This document shows positions 1 through 11,740 of a stretch of DNA of 64,000 nt, piece by piece; position 1 is the stretch's first letter; every line of letters begins with the position of its first letter. Source of the DNA: Fraxinus americana (taxonomy: Eukaryota; Streptophyta; Magnoliopsida; Lamiales; Oleaceae); NCBI GenBank assembly GCA_035079005.1, contig CM068717.1, positions 29,961,388 to 30,025,387 of the forward strand. The letters are read 5' to 3'. The position numbers and the translations under genes were made by a program. The notes under the pieces are model-generated. The model searched no databases and was not told the origin of the DNA. It saw only the letters and a program-made list of their open reading frames with translations.

Positions 1-1478
1 AGGAGAAATTTTCTCCTTGTATCCGTTACTTGCTTTCTTGATTTTATATAAATCACATTTTTCAAAAAAAAAAAAAAAAAAAAAATGAGTCAAAAGGAAA
101 GTTAAATATTTCAATGACCCAGCTTTGCACCATATCACGATTTACTCATAATTACATCTCAGACCACCATTCAGAATTGAGAAAACCAAAATACAAGTAA
201 ATTGGGGGTGGTGTAGTTGGTATTTAAATGTCCTTAATTTAGATTAGTCAAAGTGAGCCAAGTCCTTAACCTTTGGGCAAAAGTACAAATGGGTCCTGAC
301 CTTTATTCAATAATATTTAATGTAGAGTATTGAATATATGTCTATTAAATTTTCAGAAAAAAAAAAATAGAGTTAAATTATCTTGCTTTAAGTGTGTATG
401 ATTGTTTTGTGCAATGATTTTTTTCAAAATCACTTTTTTCAATCACATATTCTCTATAAATCATTCTTTCATCTCTCTCCATAATTTTTTCTTACTTTCA
501 ACCGCACATTCTTTAAAGAATATTCATTTTCACAAAATCACTTCTTGAAAAACCAACTTCGCACAAGGACAAAATGACATTATATTATGATATTCACTCA
601 ATCTTATTGCGTTTTATTTAATATAAAAATAATGATAGATATTAATTTACAAATTATATGTTCTTTATTTTCTTTATTGAATGAAAAAAAAAACAATAAA
701 CTAAAAGATGAAGAATACCGTTTGAGCTTTAATATGTGCTTTTAACATAAACATGATTTAAACACAAAAATATTCTACATCCATCTCACAAAGATATTCT
801 TGTTTTCATTTTCACAAAAACATAAGAAAATGTAATTAATATATTCGAAAATATAATTTTTTCTTACATTTTTTCCTAATATACTCCTACACTAAATAAT
901 TGATTAAATAGAAATAGTTCCTACTTGTTAGTAACAAAGCACATTAAGTAAGGGTATATTAAAAAACTAAAAAATAAATTATACTCTCAATGAGAAATGT
1001 GACCTATAATTTAGGACTGATAAAAGAGGAAAACAAACCAATCTTTATGTCATGGAGGGAGTAGAAGACCTAGAGGTAAATACTCGTAGCTTCTGTGGAA
1101 GGCACCTGCGAAATCCATGCGCAATGTTTCACTACTAGAAGTTTGCATGTTAGGATATTTTCTCGATAACTAATGAATTATAACTCTATTGTACATTAGT
1201 ACTGTACTCAAATGTTTGTTCGTGGGTGTCATTAACCGTAAAGTCCCTAAATTTGACTCGAATTCAAAACGTATAATCTATTTTACATTCTTATTTTTAT
1301 ACTCCATTTGAACATCTTTATGTTGCAAAAGTTCATCATTTTGTATATTCTATAGATCCCGATGAAACCATTATCATATTGCAGCTTTTAAGTTGATTAA
1401 ATCTAAGTGGCAATGCTTGACAAAATATTGAAGTTTCTTTGACTTTTGCCTCCTAATATCATTAGTGGTAATATATTA
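1..1478. other. AT-rich intergenic DNA, no gene seen
   Basis: No coding exon, RNA gene or complete mobile element is visible here. The stretch opens with a small perfect inverted repeat (1-17), has a poly-A run at 66-85, and holds pieces resembling MITE and MULE ends: 'Ca-rich' AT-rich text at 421-556 like the MITE interiors further on, and 'agtcctta' text at 240-310. Confidence 0.5.
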
Positions 1479-1620
1479 GGTGATTGTTTGAGCCCTATTT
1501 TTTTTTATCAAAATGAATTCTTGAACAGTGATTTGACCCATCTCAACCACATATTTTTTAATAAAATAATATTAAATGAACTCGTATCAAATGAAAAAAA
1601 TGGTGCTCAAACGTGTCCGA
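1479..1620. repeat. MITE-like element
   Basis: The ends are imperfect inverted repeats: GTTTGAGCCCTA near the left and GGTGCTCAAAC near the right. The interior is AT-rich and resembles the better supported MITE at 24069-24248. Left flank TTA and right flank TAA do not form a clean direct repeat, so the limits are approximate. Confidence 0.35.
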
Positions 1621-2299
1621 TAAAAAACTCGTATCAAATTGAGGCAATGTAAAGAATATTTTATAACTAGAGGGTTTCTTTTTGTCCATGCGTGCTCTAG
1701 TCCTTTGAGTTATAAGTTGTATCGCATCTATCTCTTTATATTTGTGACTCTTGTCGTGGATAATATACACATTAATTAAGAATTTAATATTACTAGCTTA
1801 ATAAATAAACTTGAAATTTTAGAAGGTGTCGTACATAGTAGACGTGTAAAAACTAGACTAATGAGCTCTAAACCAACTTCTAATAATAATTTGGATTTGT
1901 ACATAGAATTTGAATTCTTTCAAATAAAACTTAATAGAAGAGGCTACCTAGATATTGTCTTCCAAAGTTTATAATATTTATGATTTAAGATTTAGGAAAA
2001 GATCTTGGATCCAAAAACAATTTTATTATATGCTGGCTTACATCATTATATTCTGATTAAAGCCAGAATTTGAGGGAAACATTGAAAAGGAAACTTGGCA
2101 AACGATGAAATTGCAAGTCTCTGGAGGGAAGAAGGATAGAGTTTTAAAGAATCTGTAACGAACAGGAACTTACATCGACCTTATTTTACGGATAAGACAT
2201 TCAAAACTCAAGTTCAAAAAAAAAATGAAAGGAAAAAAAAAAAAAAAAAAAATCTGATGATGCATTTGAAAAATTTGACACACCACCAATTCCTACAAT

Positions 2300-2900
2300 T
2301 TCATCAACTGCTTCTAGTAAATCAAAAGGTAATTTTTCACACTCGGTTGGAGTAGTGGAGTTTTTTTTTTAATGCATTTGAAAGAGAAAACTTGTTGAAA
2401 TATTCCACACCTTCTCCAGCTCAGCCAGCAAATTGCACGTTCCCAGCATTTCATCAGTTTACACGATTCAACACAGCACCTGCAATAGCAGATCAGCATG
2501 CCCTCTTGTTCCAGATCCTTCTATCACATGGTCAACACATGCTCATTCTAGATCCTTCATTAGTTTGTTAGATTTAGTCTATAAATAGATCAATGTATTT
2601 CACTTTACATTTGAGCTTGATGAATGAATAATAAAGTTCCCCTTTCTCAAGTTCCTTCAATGTGTTCATCATATTGAATTTATCTTTTCATTTCCTGTTC
2701 TTGCTTTACAGTAGCTTTAATTTCGTTTTTATCATTTCCTTTAATTTCAGTTCGTTTCATTTCATTTTCTGCTGGTGCACGTTTAGCTGATCTGTTATGT
2801 TGCTGGTTTGGTTTCGTTCCTGCATTTTCTTCTCTGTCAATCTCTGCTGATTTCGTTTTCTCAACAAAACTTGTATTTATTTTGCAAATATAAAAGTACT
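2300..2900 (+). repeat. LTR-like remnant with TATA box
   Basis: TGTTAGATTT is followed by a clear TATA box (CTATAAATAG, near 2580), a T/C-rich leader and AATAAAG, the layout of a plant Copia LTR promoter and R region. No second copy, PBS or polypurine tract is seen, so this is only a remnant. It could also be unrelated AT-rich DNA. Confidence 0.25.
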
Positions 2901-3002
2901 TTTACTTCTAGGAATTAACCAGCTACCAGGTCGGCTCATTTTAGACTTTTATTAAATATAACTATATTCTTTAAATGTGACACTTGCATTTGCTTAAATT
3001 TA

Positions 3003-3188
3003 GAGCTTGTTTGGGAGAGATTTTTTGGAGAAAAATTGATTTAGAATAGTGATATGATGGAAAATGTGTGGTTGAAAAAGAAGAAAAGTTTATTGATGTG
3101 ATGGAAAATATTATTTTATTGAAAAATGTGTGGTTGAAAATGAGAATTGATTTACTGTAGAAAAATTTAATCCCTTCCAAACAGGGCT
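3003..3188. repeat. PIF/Harbinger-type MITE, TTA target duplication
   Basis: This 186-bp element is flanked on both sides by TTA (3000-3002 and 3189-3191). Its ends are inverted repeats (GAGCTTGTTTGG left, CCAAACAGGGCT right). It has no coding capacity. A TTA/TAA duplication with GTTTGG-containing ends fits Tourist-like MITEs; the family assignment is inference. Confidence 0.6.
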
Positions 3189-3191
3189 TTA

Positions 3192-4987
3192 GTATTCCAC
3201 ACACACACACCCATTCATTACTACATCAAATCCCTAATTCTAATAAATTGGCAACAACAAGACTGAACTTACAATCTTCAACATATCATATTGAATTAGC
3301 TTGACTAATATATATATATATAGGAAAAACGAGTTCTAAATAATTGTTTTAAACAAGTTCTTTTTGTGTAAATGGTGATCTTTTGGTGGTTGTTTGAATG
3401 TAGATAAAAGTTTTGGTAGTTAAAGATAATGAAACATATGGTTGAAAAGACGATAAAAGTAAATCTCATAAAATGTATGGTTAAAATTGAAATTTGACTG
3501 ATTGAAAAGTTGATAAAATTTTGGTTAAAATTGAAATTTGATTAATTGAAAAGTTGATAAAATTTTCGCCAAATTTTATCTAACAAGCACTTAATTCCAT
3601 CATAGGTGAATAGAGTATATACATTATACGGGATAGTATAAATCTAAACAAAATAAGATAGTATGTAAAAACGCGTGAAATACACAGACGTCATAGGTGA
3701 ATAGAGTCGTGTGCTCAATAAATCATAGCCACAAAATATATATGTGCATATACATTATACGGGATAATTCATCCAATATGCTGGATTAGGGTTATAAAAA
3801 AACCTAGTCACTCAACTTAGAGTAAAGTTTATTTCATAAAGTCAGTGAACTTTATTCTGTTTCAAAGTCTTTGCTGAAGTTTAGTCACTCAATTAAAATC
3901 CATTAAATTTTCTAATAAAATTTCCAGCATGTATCTAACGTAACATCGACATGGGGGTCGTTCACATTAGACATTTTGTCAATCAGAAAATGATGTGATA
4001 CATAATACGAAGACAAGATCGGACAAGGATCCATTTATCGTTGAGAAAGGGTCTATGACTAGGTCACGAGCAAAGTGGGTCAAATGAGCAATGATACTAC
4101 TTGCTCAAGCTACGGCGGACGAAACGTTGATCACGACAAGCAAATAGACAAGTTTCATGTTGAGAATGGGAGATGAAATGAAGTGGGGTAACTTATTTTA
4201 AGTAATGGACGGAGAGGCTGAAAAGAACAACTATGCAACCGAATAGTTGTTGAGGGTATGTGGTTGCATGCCCCTTTACCGAACCCATAGAGAACATCAG
4301 TTGGTCTATGCGACCGCATATAATTACACTATGCGACCACACAGTATATTTTCGACCGCGAATTTTTCAAATTTCACGCAATCTTCTATTTTAGTTAAAA
4401 TTCTATTTTGTGATATCTTTTTTTATTTTTAGAATTTAATTCCGTTTTTATTAGGGTTTTATGGATTCCATATAAATAGAGTTATTATTTTCATTGAAAA
4501 ACAAACAATTATTGAGAGATTAATTGCAATGTATTATTACTTTTTCTTATTCTTCATTCAATTAATTTTGAAATTATCAAGATTATTTTTTGTGGCTTTC
4601 AAACAAACCGAATAAGATTCTTGAGTCTTGTAATCGAGGGTCCACATATTGTCGACGATTGTATTGGTTCCTTGATAAGGGGTGATTGTTTGATTGCATT
4701 GCATTCCATACCATATTTGCATCAGCTGTTTGAGTTTTTTATTTTTTGTGATGCTAATGTATTTGTTTGTATTTGAATTAACATTAGTGTTACGTCTCAA
4801 TCTAGTTAAGTTTTGGTATCATGTGACTATATTGCTATATTTCCTGTATCACGTGGTTTTACACTTGGTATTTGAAACGGGTTTAACAAATAATGCAAGA
4901 AACAGAACTTGGGTAGATTAGATTTTTGTGTTTTTACTACCTTGACTTATTTGTATGGTTTTGTTACAGAATGTCAAAGGGGGAGTT
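3192..4987. other. Intergenic DNA with retrotransposon and MULE-like fragments
   Basis: No gene is seen. Sequence near 3811-3900 (TAGTCACTCAAC, GTCAGTGAAC) resembles the arms of the inverted-repeat element at 8486-10305. A TATA-like CATATAAATAGAG near 4469, followed by a T-rich leader, looks like the promoter part of a decayed LTR. The segment just before 4988 ends in AAAGGGGGAG (4976-4985), a typical Copia polypurine tract. Confidence 0.4.
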
Positions 4988-5815
4988 TGTTAGATTTTAT
5001 TGTAATTGGCAATTATGTGAACAAAATGATTGAAATTAATAGTGTTATAAAAGAGTATTAAAAAGTCAAAGGGTCAAGTAGTAAGTAAGAAGTCATAAGG
5101 TTCGAGTATGGAACAAAGGAGTAAACGTCGCCGTAATTTTGTTAGCCTATCGTCCAACTGTTGCTCGAGTGGTAAAAATAGAAGTTTTGTCACCTGCTTG
5201 TCGCCTTGACTTTGCTTAAGCGACACACCGTCGCTTATCACTGAGCTCTCGCTCTAGCGACGGTATTATTCAAAAAAACCTAATTTACATTTTTAAGGCT
5301 TCTTCACGGCACATTCTACCTAATTTCCTTCAACTATAAATACACAAGCCTTGCACGAAATTTGGTGGTTGTTCATTGTGCCTTTTCTCTATAACATATT
5401 CATATTATTTTTTGAAGACTCAAGAGCATGTTCATGTATTGATTCAATTCATTTACTCTTGAGATTATACAATCGTAGATTGGGGGAAAAACATCAAATC
5501 CATTGAATCCAAAACTCTTACTTCCTAAACACCCTTAAGAAGGTGGAACTTCATAGGCTGCTGGAGGTTAACAGAGGTTGAACTACAAGCACAGGAAAAG
5601 CACAAGAACGAGGCGTTCTTGGAATTCCACTAGGAAGAGACAATTGCAGAAGATCGGGAGCTAGTGGGTTTAGCTGATCTTGGAGGTTATAGGAATTAGA
5701 TCGAGAAGTCTAGTGGTATTGGCTAACAACATCTTACTATAAATTCGAATTGTCTATAGTGGAGGTAACTGGCTTGGTCCGGAATTTTTTACGCAGTTGG
5801 GTTTCTCCGTCAACA
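4988..5815 (+). repeat. Probable Copia 3' LTR
   Basis: The 828-bp interval starts TGTTAG directly after a polypurine tract (AAAGGGGGAG, 4976-4985) and ends CAACA, the TG...CA rule for LTRs. A TATA box, CTATAAATA, lies near 5334, where an LTR promoter should be. Neither the 5' LTR nor coding sequence for this element is recognisable in the window, so it is a truncated copy. The right end is the best candidate CA, not proven. Confidence 0.5.
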
Positions 5816-6101
5816 ATATTGGTGTTATTTATTATTTTTCCATATAAACTGCGGCAATACATAGGATAATTGAATTGATTGGTTAATCATCTAGAAACAA
5901 TTAAAAAGTGACATGTTTTTTGTTAATTGTATAATTTCGTATGTAAGGTCAAACTTAATAAACTTTCATCATATCTCTGTAAACCAATGACATCCCACCC
6001 AAAAGGTTCTACATCACAATTTTTTTTTTTTTTTTTTAATTTTTTAGTCTTTGAATTGATTTGGTCTAAAAAGTAATATTTAGAACTGTGCTGAAGCGCG
6101 C

Positions 6102-6146
<45 letters not shown>

Positions 6147-7179
6147 AATACGTTTGACTTTTGAGTAATCTGAATTTTGACGTAGAGCCTATGAGTAAGG
6201 TGGTGAAGAGGAGAGAAAATGTGAATTAAATTTTCTTACTTTGTCCTCGTTGATTTGCTCATTCTAAAAATTAGTTCTTACCATCTATAAGAACCCAAAA
6301 GTCTTCCATTCAAATATTTATAATTTTTAGATTTTCAAACTTTCAATTAGGTGCATCAAAAAATTAAAATAAAATAAAATAATAAAGAAGGAATATGTTT
6401 AACAATCATTTACCATATGCATGACCTCTTTTTTAAAAAAGTATTTTAAGTCAACAATCTCTATATTCTCAACAATAATTGAAAAAATAAAAAATAGAAA
6501 GGAAAAGAACAAAAGCAAAGAGAAGAAAATAATCGTCATACTTTTACCGTGTGTAGAATATATTCACTTATTTAGCAATCATTTTTCTTGAGAGAGAGAG
6601 AGAGAAGAGAGAGAGATGACATTGGTTTCGAAGGAAGTTGAGGTGAAACCTTTGTAAAGGCTTTCTTAAAGCTAACATCAATATCCATTCCACTTAATAT
6701 TGTGTGTTTTGTTGTTTAACAATTTCTTTGAAATTTTCGCTCCTATATAGCAAAAACTACATACTAGTACGTGCAAGTTTAACTCTGCTTAAAAGTTACT
6801 TTTTTAGAAAATAAATCTTAGAGCTCAACTCCCGTTTATAATTTGTTTATAAACGAACTAACTACTTTCTATCCACATAATTCATAGGACCCACAAATAC
6901 CACTAATTTAGCCACCATTCATTTCTACATATTTATAATTTAAATAATTTATGAAACATGCTACACTAAGACAAGTTTAAATCCACAACGAAATGTGAAC
7001 AAAAATCCACGTCAGTATATAGATCACGTACTTGCCATAAATAGATAGAAAGTGTCTATTTATGGCCTGCTCGACCTTTGCACATTAATGACATGCACTT
7101 TTATGCACAATTACACATCAAAACTTCTTATGAGAAAACAAAACAAAGAACTACCTAAGACATGAGATGATATCAACTT
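5816..7179. other. Intergenic DNA 3' of the CCB4-like gene
   Basis: No exon is seen. It contains the AT microsatellite at 6103-6143 and a GA tract at 6591-6616. The right-hand part (about 7040-7179) is probably the 3' UTR of the minus-strand gene that stops at 7180. Confidence 0.5.
6103..6143. repeat. (TA)n microsatellite
   Basis: About 20 uninterrupted TA dinucleotides follow a short CG-alternating stretch (GCGCGCG). The length is likely to vary between individuals. Confidence 0.95.
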
Positions 7180-10100
7180 TCAGCTTTCAAAGATGCCCTT
7201 CACATAAACCATGCCCTTTTCACTAAACTGAAGCTCCTTTCTCATTTGCTCCACCTGTTGATCATCACCTTGAACAATTATCTCCGATAGAGTTCCGTCA
7301 TCACCTACTATCAATTTGACCTTGATCTGCTCCTTTCTAGATGCTTTCGTCCAATAATACACTCCCCTGTTTCATTTTACACATTAAGCGATCAAATCTC
7401 AGATACAAGTAGGAAAACCAGATATCTCATTAAGGCTTATTTGACTTACGCTAGAGGACTTAATATGGTCAACCAGAACCAATTGTTTCCTATGTCGGGA
7501 AGAGTAATTGTCAAAACAAGGGCGACACTTGCCAGGCTTATGCACGTGCAAAAAGTAAGCAATGCTGCTTGGCCGCGGCTTGGAATCATCATACCTTCAA
7601 ACCTAAAGTAAATGAAAACATATCAGAAACATGCAAAGCAAAAACACAGATTTATGATGACGAGTTTTCACTATGAAGTAAAATAAATTTTACAATGGCG
7701 ATCTAACAACTTTCAGTGTATGTCTAACGAAAATGGCCCCCTAAATCATTTGTAAATGTACATAGTTGATGCCACCCCATTGTTACTGGTTGAGTATTAA
7801 TAGAAGAATTAGTTATCACTTTTCAAACAAAAGAGCATACAGGAAAACAAATGTCTTTTTGGACGTTATTATACATGGAAAAACTTGAATAAATTAACAT
7901 TGACTATGATGTAATTTACCAATTACAGGAGTCAAGAAGGAAAATATCCATTGAAGTATATGAGAACATAGAATTATAGGGGTAGTGCAAATTCTCAGAA
8001 ATTTACATATGCAAGGTTATTACAAGAAGAGATTTTGTTTTCATACCCTACTTTTTAAGGATGGGATTAGTGGCTTACGTTATCGTATCTCCTCTGTCCA
8101 ACACTACGAAATTATTCCGAGTAAAGAATGAAAGAATTTCTCCTGCCACCCGGTTTGGCACCTTCTTCCCCTCCCCTTCTCCTATGAATGTCTTTTGCAC
8201 AATCTGTTCTAAGAATGAAGACGCCAGTTAGAATATTTCCAGGTAAATAAAGTGAATAAGAAAAATGATCTGAGATGAAGAAAATAAAGTAAGACTGTCA
8301 ACGTAATCAAACAAATAAAGTAAGACTGTCAATCTATTACGAGCATGTTTGAATAAGCTAAAAAACGTAAAATTTAATTTTAAGTAACGTCAAGTTTCCA
8401 AACATGATGTTTGGATAACTTGATTTTGTCTTACTTTAAAGTAAAAACTAATTTTGTAAGTAAATCTAACCTTATGTCAAAATAAGAGTGAATTGCCTAT
8501 TTAGTCACTGAACTTTCAGCCATGCACGCAATAGGTCACTGAACTTTCAAAATAACGCAATTAGTCACTGAACTTTACAATTCTTCATCCCATAAGTCAC
8601 TGAACAAACGACCGTTATAAATTGGACGGAATTTCCACGTGGCAGTGACTTCTGGGGTGAAGAATTGTAAAGTTCAGTGACTAGTTGCGTTATTTTGAAA
8701 GTTGAATGACCCCTTGCGTGCATGGTTGAAAGTTGAGTGACCCCTTGCGTACATGGCTGAAAGTTCAGTGACTAAATAGGCAATTCACTTGAAACCATAC
8801 TCATAATCGAATTAAATCTATCGTTTTGGTTCGAATATAATTTTGCCCACTTCTAAAATGATTCCTCACTTATGCTCTACAATAAAAATTAATAGATAAA
8901 TATTATACTTAAATTATTCAATGATATAATAAATTTACTCCTTTCATTACGGATTACTATTATCTACATTATCATATTGCCATATATTAATTTTTGGTAT
9001 CCTAAAAACCAGCCAAGTTGCTAAATGCTTTCAATTATCTACATATAAACTTGACATGAAATCACGCTTTTTTAAAAATACAATAACCTAAACAAATGAA
9101 GAAATAAACTTAACGCGTGTGTAAAATCATAACAAGCTTGTAGATAATGAATTTATATATTTGTTTATTAATAGTAGACCAAAAATATTTATCCGGTCTT
9201 GCACTTGTGAATTTATATATTTGTATATTAATATTACAATACTTCAGGATTTTAATTAATTGGGCGACATACTTTTCCCATTGCAATTAACTGCCATGCT
9301 TGATGACAAGAACATTTGGCACAATTTATAATTGTTGAAGAAGACCTAAAAATTTCTATTATTAGGACAGTAGTTTTTTGCACACTTATATATAAAGGCA
9401 CCTTTTCCCCTCCACATATTAAGGGACTGTCATTTGATGATGATCCAGCTAATTGAGTCTACCTTTTTTAAATTCACGTACATAGCTATTTTTTCTAGTT
9501 CTTTTTCTATTTTATTTTTGGCTTGCATAAATTAATTAGGGTTGACTTCTGAGATTCCCCATGTGATCTTAATTAAACTTCATTTTTTTTCATAAATATT
9601 CCATTAAGACATCAAATTTCATCTTAAAAGACCAACATTATTAAAATGAGTAACACAACTTTATATATTATAAGTTTATGTTTTTATATTTATTCAATTT
9701 GATATTTATTTCTCAACATGTTCCAATGTTCCCGCAAGATAGTGACTCTTTTGAGAACACAAATCATCTTATCTGTGTGCTCATTTAAATCCTACCGGAT
9801 ACCATACTTTAAGCTTGTTATGATTTTGCAATATGATAATGTAGATAATAGTAATCCGTAATGAAATGAGTGAATTTATTATATCATTGAATAATTTAAG
9901 TACAATATTTATCTATTAATTTTTATTGTGGAGCATAAGTGAGGAATCATTTTAGAAGTGGGCAAAATTATATTCGAACCAAAACGACAGATTTAATTCG
10001 ATTATGAGTATGATTTCAAGTGAATTGCCTATTTAGTCACTGAACTTAGTCACTGAACTTTCAACTATGCACGCAAGGGGTCACTGAACTTTCAAAATAA

Positions 10101-10791
10101 CGCAATCAGTCACTAAACTTTACAATTCTTCACCCCATAAGTCACTGCCACGTGGAAATTCCGTCCAATTTATAACGGCCGTTTGTTCAGTGACTTATGG
10201 GATGAAGAATTGTAAAGTTCAGTGACTAATTGCATTATTTTGAAAGTTCAGTGACCCCTTGCGTGCATGGCTTAAAGTTCAGTGACTAAATAGGCAATTC
10301 ACTCGCCAAAATAAATAACTTATGCCTCACTTTGACCAATGCAAAAGTTTGTTTATTTTAAAACTTACTTATAAGTAAAACTTTTAAGCTTAGGCAAACA
10401 TACTTCTTAAGTTACGTTTTGGCATAATGATGCGTGATAAATGGAGGTAAAAGTATGGTACCTTAGATTTAACTGAACGCTTGATAAGGGACCAAAGACC
10501 GGGAACGGAAATGATAAAGAGGCCAAGAGAAGTGTAGTAACTGGCCAATGAGTAGCCTGCCGTATCTGCCAATAGGTAAAGAGACTGCGGGTTTTGGTGT
10601 AAATGCTCCAGAACAGCTGAAGAAGTGGATGATAGAATCTCGTTGTCGAGGGAGGACGACGCTCGAAGTACCGGGCTTCTGTTTCTCATTGTCATGCGTC
10701 CCCGTCCGGGCCATGGATGAATTTGGTGCTGGTCTTGGGTCGGAAATGTGCATCGATGAGAGATAGGAGAAACTAGCAGCTTCGTTGCCAT
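7180..10791 (-). CDS. CCB4: CCB4-like chloroplast protein, cytochrome b6f haem-attachment factor
   Basis: Four exons join in frame on the minus strand: 10462-10791, 8079-8203, 7450-7602 and 7180-7366. All introns are GT-AG. They encode 264 residues. Residues 1 to about 45 are Arg/Ser/Pro-rich with few acids, like a plastid transit peptide. Hydrophobic segments lie near 80-102 (SLASYYTSLGLFIISVPG), 164-184 and 191-207, followed by a basic and acidic C-terminal domain. The pattern fits the CCB2/CCB4 family. In Arabidopsis these proteins act in thylakoid attachment of haem ci to cytochrome b6. The first ATG in frame is at 10791; no in-frame ATG lies upstream before a splice acceptor. Intron 1 (about 2.3 kb) is swollen by a nested MITE and long inverted-repeat element. 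The family call rests on remembered sequence; CCB2 is the main alternative. Confidence 0.78.
8340..10406. repeat. MITE in CCB4 intron 1, split by a later insertion
   Basis: The left end (CGAGCATGTTTGAATAAGC) and the right end (GCTTAGGCAAACATACTTC) are inverted repeats flanked by TTA at 8337-8339 and 10407-10409. Without the inserted element (8486-10305 plus one copy of its target duplication) the MITE is about 240 bp. This is a two-layer insertion in the intron. Confidence 0.6.
8486..10305. mobile_element. Long inverted-repeat (MULE or foldback type) element in CCB4 intron 1
   Basis: The 1820-bp element starts GAGTGAATTGCC and ends GGCAATTCACTCG. Flanks TCAAAATAA (8477-8485) and CCAAAATAA (10306-10314) match at 8 of 9 bases, like a MULE target duplication; an exact 8-bp reading, CAAAATAA, is also possible. 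The two arms (about 8486-8980 and 9828-10305) are reverse complements over nearly 500 bp. The outer 300 bp of each arm is itself palindromic, so four copies of the same subterminal sequence (TCACTGAACTTTC) are present. The centre (about 8980-9828) has no transposase frame. It is non-autonomous and lies within a plastid-protein gene. Confidence 0.7.
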
Positions 10792-10793
10792 TG

Positions 10794-11611
10794 CTGATGA
10801 TTCAGAAAGCAATAAAGATTAATCAATTAGTTCATTGCCAGATTATTTTTATACTTTTGAGTAATGTTCATTCGGCTTCTCGGGATAGGATTTCATAATG
10901 AATCAAGTTGCTTAAGTTCAGGTTCACATTGATTATTAACCAAGCCAAATTTGAACACTTACTAAGATTCACCAATCAATTTCAAGCCTATCTAAGAAAT
11001 TATACAGAAAAGTACTAGTTAATAGGGCTCGACTGGTAACTACTTCATTGAAAATCAAGCCGCAGTTCTGTTAAAAATCTCATTGAAAAATCAGGTGAAG
11101 TTTGAAAAGAATTCACATCGCGCAAATGAAATACGGAAGGATTCAAACCTACTATTAAAGGAAAAATGAACAGTAATCAACAATGAATTCAATTATGACA
11201 TATTAGGTACACAGAAATGGGCAGTATAAATTTTAATTGACGAGATTTTAGATTCTTTAATACTGTTCAATCCGGTATATTCATGAGTACCAAATTTGCC
11301 ATTAAATGGCAAAAGAAGAACTGCCCCCACATAGTAAAACAACACATATATCATATTCTATAGGATTTGATCAAATCGTTCTAATTTTTAGTAAAATTCG
11401 AAAAGATAAGTTTTATTTTTTCCAATTGTATTCTTCAATCAATAAAGTCGAAACCCACATCATTGATTACCATCCACAGGCGAAAATGGAGCTAGAGCAG
11501 TAAGATAATTATCAGGATATTGATTCCGAAGGCCAATTGAAGTTAAAAATTACAAAAGAAAGAAGAAAGAATCTGCACAAGCATAACAGACAAATTAGAA
11601 ATACAAGTACC
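10794..11611 (-). other. Probable 5' UTR intron of the CCB4-like gene
   Basis: A good donor (CTGCAG|GTACTTG, GT at 11611-11610) pairs with an acceptor after a pyrimidine-rich tract (CATCAG, AG at 10795-10794) only 2 bases upstream of the ATG. This would place the untranslated first exon at about 11612-11700. The reading is inferred from splice consensus alone. Confidence 0.5.
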
Positions 11612-11699
11612 TGCAGTGAAGAAGGGAGTGTTTGGTATTCAAACGGCTTTTGAACGAACTCTGAAGAGAAAGAAGGGAAAATGGGATGAGGAAAATCAA

Positions 11700-11740
11700 T
11701 GGTTCAGTTTCCCTTTTCTCACACAGAGGATATATGGCCA
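11700..11740 (-). promoter_or_regulatory. Candidate core promoter of the CCB4-like gene
   Basis: On the minus strand CCATATATCC (around 11728-11737) is a TATA-like box just upstream of a pyrimidine-rich stretch that would form the 5' UTR exon. No other motif is certain. Confidence 0.35.

Noticed and set aside
3390..3600. Possible MITE from GGTTGTTTGAATG to CTAACAAGCAC
   Set aside because: The right flank is TTA but the left flank is not, and the inverted ends are weak.
10469..10766. Overlapping frames on both strands across CCB4 exon 1
   Set aside because: Shadows of the real exon; only the minus frame that splices to 8079-8203 gives a family match.
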